From NCBI RefSeq assembly GCF_900129725.1, contig NZ_FQWQ01000001.1, positions 2,790,001 through 2,854,000 on the forward strand: DNA of 64,000 bases, written 5' to 3'. This stretch comes from Chryseolinea serpens (GTDB lineage Bacteria; Bacteroidota; Bacteroidia; Cytophagales; Cyclobacteriaceae). This document shows, piece after piece, positions 62,516 through 64,000 of the stretch. Position numbers and translations under genes: made by a program. Numbering within the stretch: the first letter of the stretch is position 1; every line of letters starts with the position of its first letter. The notes beneath the pieces are model-generated. The model was not told the origin of the DNA. It worked only from the letters and a program-made list of their open reading frames with translations, and searched no databases.

Positions 62516-62549
62516 CCCGCTCACACCGGTTGCCATCCGGGTGAGCGGG
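62516..62549 (+). other. Intercistronic hairpin between metY and metX
   Basis: CCCGCTCAC (62516-62524) pairs with GTGAGCGGG (62541-62549) and CCGG with CCGG inside, with one bulged A and loop TTGCCAT, a 13-bp stem. There is no T run, so it is probably an RNA-stability or processing element rather than a terminator. Confidence 0.6.
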
Positions 62550-62567
62550 CAGGGTTGACAAGAGTTT

Positions 62568-63620
62568 ATGGAAAAGAACGATCAAACCTTTCATTATCAG
62601 AAAAAATTTGAACTGGAATCGGGCGCCACCCTGCCGGGCTTTCAGCTCAAATACTCCACGCTCGGCAAGCTCAATGCCGACCGCAGCAATGTGGTCTGGG
62701 TTTGTCATGCCCTGACGGGCAGCGCCGATTTCACCGACTGGTGGAGTGGGCTTTTCAATGAAGGGAGATTCTTCGATCCACGTCAATATTTTATTATTTG
62801 TGCCAATGTGTTGGGGGGATGCTATGGTTCCACCGGCCATCTGTCGCTGAATCCTGAAACGGGTAAACCCTATTTCCATACCTTCCCCGCGCTGACCAAC
62901 CGCGACGTCGTGCAGGCTTTTGATTTGCTCCGCCAATCCCTGGGCATCGAGCAGGTGCACACGCTCATCGGGGGCTCGCTCGGCGGACAGCAGGTGTTGG
63001 AATGGGCCGTGCAACAACCCGATGTTTTTCAACACATCATTCCCATCGCCACAAACGCCGTGCATTCGCCGTGGGGCATCGCCTTCAATGAAGCACAGCG
63101 CATGGCCATCGAAGCTGATGCTACGTGGAAAGAGAACGATCAACGTGCCGGCACCGAAGGCTTAAAAGCTGCCCGCGCCATCGGCATGATCTCGTATCGC
63201 TACTACGACACCTATGGCCAGACCCAAGCCGAGAAAAGCGACGAGAAGATAGACGACTTCAGAGCGGCCACTTACCAACGTTATCAGGGCCAGAAGCTGG
63301 CGAACCGTTTCAACGCGTTCACCTACTACAGCCTTTCCAAGATGATGGACAGCCAGAACCTGGGGCGCAACCGTGGCAGCGTCGTAGCCGCGTTGAAATC
63401 CATCAAAGCAAGAACGCTGGTGGTAGGCATTGATTCCGATATTTTGTTTCCCCTCAGCGAGCAAAAATTCCTTACCGAAAACATTCCGAATGCCCGCCTG
63501 GAGGTGATGACCTCGCTCTATGGCCACGACGGTTTTCTGGTTGAGTTTGAACAATTGAGCAGCCACATAAAAAAATTCTTCCTCGAAGACCTCGTCCCCG
63601 TGGAAGTAAAGATCCGATAA
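62568..63620 (+). CDS. metX: Homoserine O-acetyltransferase MetX
   Basis: 350 residues, alpha/beta-hydrolase fold. VVWVCHALTGSADFTDWW forms the oxyanion hole region, CANVLGGCYGSTG is a family marker, the nucleophile is S137 in LIGGSLGGQQVLEWA, and the acid/base pair is D in GIDSDILFP and H in YGHDGFLVEF. It uses acetyl-CoA to make O-acetylhomoserine, the substrate of MetY. It lies 76 bases after metY with a hairpin between. Confidence 0.95.
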   Translation: MEKNDQTFHYQKKFELESGATLPGFQLKYSTLGKLNADRSNVVWVCHALTGSADFTDWWSGLFNEGRFFDPRQYFIICANVLGGCYGSTGHLSLNPETGKPYFHTFPALTNRDVVQAFDLLRQSLGIEQVHTLIGGSLGGQQVLEWAVQQPDVFQHIIPIATNAVHSPWGIAFNEAQRMAIEADATWKENDQRAGTEGLKAARAIGMISYRYYDTYGQTQAEKSDEKIDDFRAATYQRYQGQKLANRFNAFTYYSLSKMMDSQNLGRNRGSVVAALKSIKARTLVVGIDSDILFPLSEQKFLTENIPNARLEVMTSLYGHDGFLVEFEQLSSHIKKFFLEDLVPVEVKIR

Positions 63621-63640
63621 CAGTAAATTAAACGAACGAT

Positions 63641-64000
63641 ATGTCAGCAGAAAAAAACAACACCTCACACACCAAACATCGTCACCTCAAGCTGGGCCTC
63701 TTCGGTTTTGGCTGCGTGGGCCAGGGATTGTATCACGTATTGGACGAAACGCCCGGCATTAAAGCAGAGATCAAACGCATTTGCGTAAAACATAAAAACA
63801 AAACACGTCCTCTGTCGGAAGACCTGTTCACGTTCAGCAAAGAAGACATCCTCAACGACCCGGATATCGATGTGGTCGTGGAGTTGATCGACGATGCCAA
63901 GGCCGCTTTTGAAATCGTGAAAACCGCTTTGCAAAACGGCAAAGCCGTGGTCACGGCCAACAAGAAAATGCTGGCGGAACATTTGGAAGAGATCTACCAG
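63641..64000 (+). CDS. hom: Homoserine dehydrogenase, N-terminal part (partial)
   Basis: The gene runs off the window; 120 codons are present from ATG at 63641, 20 bases after metX. The NAD(P)-binding motif LGLFGFGCVGQGLYHVL and the conserved VTANKKMLAEH are visible, with VVVELIDDAKAAFE between them. This is a stand-alone Hom, making homoserine from aspartate semialdehyde; it feeds MetX, so metY-metX-hom form one methionine operon. Confidence 0.9.
   Translation, partial: MSAEKNNTSHTKHRHLKLGLFGFGCVGQGLYHVLDETPGIKAEIKRICVKHKNKTRPLSEDLFTFSKEDILNDPDIDVVVELIDDAKAAFEIVKTALQNGKAVVTANKKMLAEHLEEIYQ

Overview
The window is a 64-kb chromosomal segment of a Bacteroidota bacterium. It is most likely a member of Cytophagales related to Chryseolinea/Ohtaekwangia, but that placement is inference from gene content. 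Supporting signs are Bacteroidota-type promoters (TTTG about 20 nt upstream of TAnnTTTG), a BshA bacillithiol gene, GT117/DUF2723 and Wzm/Wzt-type surface-glycan genes, short lipoproteins, weak Shine-Dalgarno sequences and RlmN/MutL/PanB of the expected type. No rRNA, tRNA, CRISPR array, transposase or prophage was recognised.

Layout. 1-6.5 kb: the 3' end of clpB, two secreted/surface proteins, and a BlaI/BlaR1-like sensor pair behind twin palindromic operators. 6.5-15.4 kb: a dgcN-dgcA-like pair, rlmN, a haloalkane-dehalogenase-like hydrolase, and a mutL-rhomboid-rhomboid operon. 15.7-28.6 kb: a GH3-beta-lactamase fusion, bshA, a fatty-acid hydroxylase, a tiny lipoprotein too short for ordinary ORF calling, a VWA/AAA pair, PIN-PhoH, a 360-bp array of palindromic repeats, panB, a PyrR-like phosphoribosyltransferase and an Lrp regulator. 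28.8-46.7 kb: a large surface-polysaccharide locus (glycosyltransferases, methyltransferases, AsnB, epimerase, Wzm/Wzt ABC exporter). 46.7-56.8 kb: a TPR protein, lpxD, a DegT aminotransferase, a large DUF2723 membrane protein and an acyltransferase. 56.9-60.6 kb: lpd, fabG, a higBA toxin-antitoxin pair and a DinB protein. 60.7-64 kb: a methionine operon, metY-metX-hom.

The most striking element is the leader of the methionine operon. A good Bacteroidota promoter (60718-60749) is followed by a complete SAM-I riboswitch (60781-60894). Three bases after its P1 stem lies the ATG of an unlisted 46-codon ORF (60898-61038). The last ten residues of its product are CMCCCCACCC, eight of them cysteine. 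The arrangement looks like a two-signal leader: SAM sensed by RNA and cysteine (charged tRNA-Cys) sensed by a translating ribosome, upstream of the sulfhydrylase gene metY. This regulatory reading is inference; the riboswitch, the ORF and the cysteine run are directly visible.
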